Below are positions 62,659 to 64,000 of a stretch of 64,000 nucleotides of DNA, piece after piece (positions within the stretch are counted from its first letter, which is position 1; each line of letters starts with the position of its first letter). The stretch lies in the NCBI RefSeq assembly GCF_014287585.1, contig NZ_JACOOJ010000011.1, positions 52,842 to 116,841 of the forward strand. Reading direction: 5' to 3'. The notes beneath the pieces were generated by a model, which saw only the letters and a program-made list of their open reading frames with translations, was not told the DNA's origin and did not search any database. The position numbers and the translations under genes were made by a program. Source of the DNA: Parabacteroides hominis. GTDB lineage: Bacteria > Bacteroidota > Bacteroidia > Bacteroidales > Tannerellaceae.

Positions 62659-62740
62659 TGCGGCTGAAGGGACTCGAACCCCCACGCCGTGAAGCATCAG
62701 ATCCTAAGTCTGACGTGGCTACCAATTACACCACAGCCGC
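62659..62740 (-). tRNA. tRNA-Leu (anticodon UAG)
   Basis: The cloverleaf is complete over 82 nt. The acceptor stem GCGGCTG/CAGCCGC carries discriminator A. The anticodon loop CTTAGGA gives TAG. A long variable arm is present and the T-arm reads GGTTCGAGTCC. CCA is not encoded. It reads CUA codons. The minus-strand promoter TACCTTTG (complement of 62751-62758) lies just upstream. Confidence 0.95.
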
Positions 62741-62750
62741 ATTGCGTTTG

Positions 62751-62758
62751 CAAAGGTA
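62751..62758 (-). promoter_or_regulatory. Promoter -7 element (TACCTTTG) for tRNA-Leu
   Basis: The complement reads TACCTTTG, matching TAnnTTTG, 10 bp before the tRNA 5' end, which suits a short-leader tRNA transcript. Confidence 0.65.
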
Positions 62759-63372
62759 AACAAATTCTGTTAATATGCAAATGTTGCCGGATAGATTTTA
62801 GTTTTTACGTTTCACGCATAGGGCTAATAACAGCAGCCCACAGCAGACTAATTGTTGCAGGCTGTCGCACGTAGCTGTGATATATATGTATCATGCACGC
62901 TATGCACGGTTGCCGTCGCCTGCAAGCTGTTTGTCCGGACAGTGTGCTGTTCGAAGGACTTCCGAGAGGCGCAAGAAGGAAAAAGAAGGATAAAAAAAAG
63001 GAGGAGGTTGAGTTTTATATTATGGATTGCCAAAACAACTGTCATACCATCATAGATACAATAGCTTTTTCACACGCAGCATATAGCTTATTTTCAGCAA
63101 TATAGTATATCTTTTTGTCGAGACCCGGGTGTCGGACACCTGCAGACCCGGATCTCAAGACCCTTCAGATGGAGGCGTAAATGGCCCTGATACGGGCATT
63201 TTGAGGAAAAGATCTAATGTCTTTTTGTTAAAAAAGCAATGTGTTCCGGCAAAAAAGGCTTATGCTCTCCGGAAAACATTCCGTTTTTAACACTTTCGGA
63301 GTGCGTCTATTCCGGGTAAAACGCCTAAAATGATGGTTAAACAGCTGATTTATGATAGTTGCATGATAGTTG

Positions 63373-63510
63373 AAAAAGGGACTGAAGTCCACAGAGGAAG
63401 AGGCTTTGCTTCTAAATCTTTTAAACCGTCTGCTTCAGCAGACGGCAAAAGAGAGCCTGCGGCATAAGGCGCAGCTTTGTCTGTTAGCTCACTGATAAAT
63501 CATTATTCGT
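63373..63510. repeat. Dispersed hairpin-chain repeat, copy C (half element)
   Basis: It matches the right half of copy B and part of copy A: GGGACTGAAGTCCACAGAGG, the CCGTCTGCTTCAGCAGACGG hairpin, CGGCAAAAGAGAGCCTGCGG, and an AAGGCGCAG-CTTTGTCTGTTAG end. The left half of the palindrome seen in copy B is missing. Confidence 0.8.
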
Positions 63511-63654
63511 GGTTCAAATCTTCTTATATTCGTACCTTTTATTTGTGGCTGAACGGGAGACTTATTGTATAATACCTGTTCTTTGACAACAATATACAAT
63601 CTTTAATAATAGGGCTGAAATCCGGCTTTTTTGCGGACAAAAAGGGCTTTGTCG

Positions 63655-63785
63655 CCTGAGGTGCGCAGTTTTTAGCCATGAAGACGGTCGTAATTGCCCT
63701 GAGGTGCGCAGTGTATATAGCATGACGACCGTCCTGACGGCGATGAAGACGGTCGTAAAGGGAACGAAGACGGTCGTCGTGGCGG
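63655..63785. repeat. Short direct repeats (GAAGACGGTCGT family)
   Basis: GAAGACGGTCGT occurs three times, with an inverted ACGACCGTC between copies. CCTGAGGTGCGCAGT occurs twice, about 45 bp apart. The array resembles a decayed minisatellite. An apparent 94-codon ORF over it is not convincing. Confidence 0.65.
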
Positions 63786-64000
63786 GAAAGCCCCGGAATC
63801 GGTTTGGGATATACGGGGAATGTCCCGACTTTTTTTATTACAGGCGATTCTCCGGAAGTTCAGGTTTTCCAGAATATCCGGTCTTTCTCCTATCTGATTG
63901 CAAAGAGACATCGTTTTTTCATTTTCCGCCTACGATGTTTTTTCAATCGTTACCAATTCCAGCTAAAAGCCGGCAAAAAGTCAAATAAAAACGATCCGGA

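Larger units (their letters stand above)
62759..64000. other. Non-coding, repeat-rich right end
   Basis: About 1.24 kb with no credible gene. It contains a hairpin GGTGTCGGACACC at about 63128-63140, the third hairpin-chain repeat (63373-63510) and short direct repeats of AAGACGGTCGT (about 63672-63775). The ORFs in this stretch lack any recognisable domain. Confidence 0.6.

Noticed and set aside
62569..62697. Longer start of znuA
   Set aside because: The extension reads through the palindrome and the antisense strand of tRNA-Leu. The lipoprotein signal begins at 62568.
63704..63988. 94-codon ORF at the right end
   Set aside because: It is built on short tandem repeats with no domain or start signal.

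Overview
The window looks like chromosomal DNA of a gut Bacteroidales, most likely Parabacteroides. The signs are a SusC/SusD pair, a PorX-type response regulator with a PglZ domain, the long Bacteroidetes/plant form of IspG, glycoside hydrolases of families 2 and 110, and many promoters of the Bacteroidetes primary sigma type (-7 TAnnTTTG, sometimes with TTTG at -33). No Shine-Dalgarno sequences stand out, as usual in this phylum. The genus call is an inference from gene content, not a comparison.

Layout. 1-1.7 kb: end of a secreted GH2 beta-galactosidase-like gene. 1.8-6.4 kb: porX, tsaE, a small Imm17-like membrane protein and rnr. 6.4-10.5 kb: an SMP-30-like lipoprotein and uxaB-uxaA, which take tagaturonate via altronate to 2-keto-3-deoxygluconate. 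10.5-18.1 kb: a Na/Pi symporter, a nucleoside kinase, a 22-bp minisatellite, a compound inverted-repeat element, an EamA transporter and a soluble GAF/PAS histidine kinase. 18.3-23 kb: susD and susC without enzymes. 23.4-25.5 kb: rpoN and a PAP2-like membrane protein.

25.5-35.3 kb is an AT-rich mobile island between the PAP2-like gene and gcvH. It has a divergent tyrosine recombinase, a small winged-helix-like protein, an array of five related sites, an unknown gene, a YefM/YoeB-type toxin-antitoxin pair, a structured non-coding region, two small unknown genes, a solitary phage tail tape measure gene on the opposite strand, and a serine recombinase with a candidate res-type site. No capsid, portal, terminase or other tail gene is visible, so it is either a prophage remnant or a minimal or satellite-like element. 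It is the most unusual region here.

35.4-44 kb: gcvH-purE, ispG, a GH110 alpha-1,3-galactosidase divergent from a PAS histidine kinase, cysS and a PaaI-type thioesterase. 44-50 kb: a broken small gene, a long perfect inverted repeat, and a four-gene efflux operon read leftward (TolC-like, HlyD-like, ABC ATPase, FtsX/MacB-like permease). 50.3-53.4 kb: a HipA-like kinase with DUF3037, then a LiaF-like and LytTR membrane pair. 53.6-56 kb: a Gfo/Idh/MocA oxidoreductase and a PmoA-like (DUF6807) protein. 56.3-59.6 kb: four tandem DUF2807 (GIN-domain) exported proteins. 59.6-62.7 kb: an epimerase, a PLDc_N small protein, zinc ABC genes znuC and znuA without a visible permease, and tRNA-Leu(UAG). 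The last 1.2 kb is non-coding and repeat-rich.

Non-coding repeats are frequent. They include a hairpin-chain family seen three times, a 104-bp element present twice with one mismatch that carries a promoter and a hairpin on the minus strand, and several low-complexity intergenic inverted repeats.
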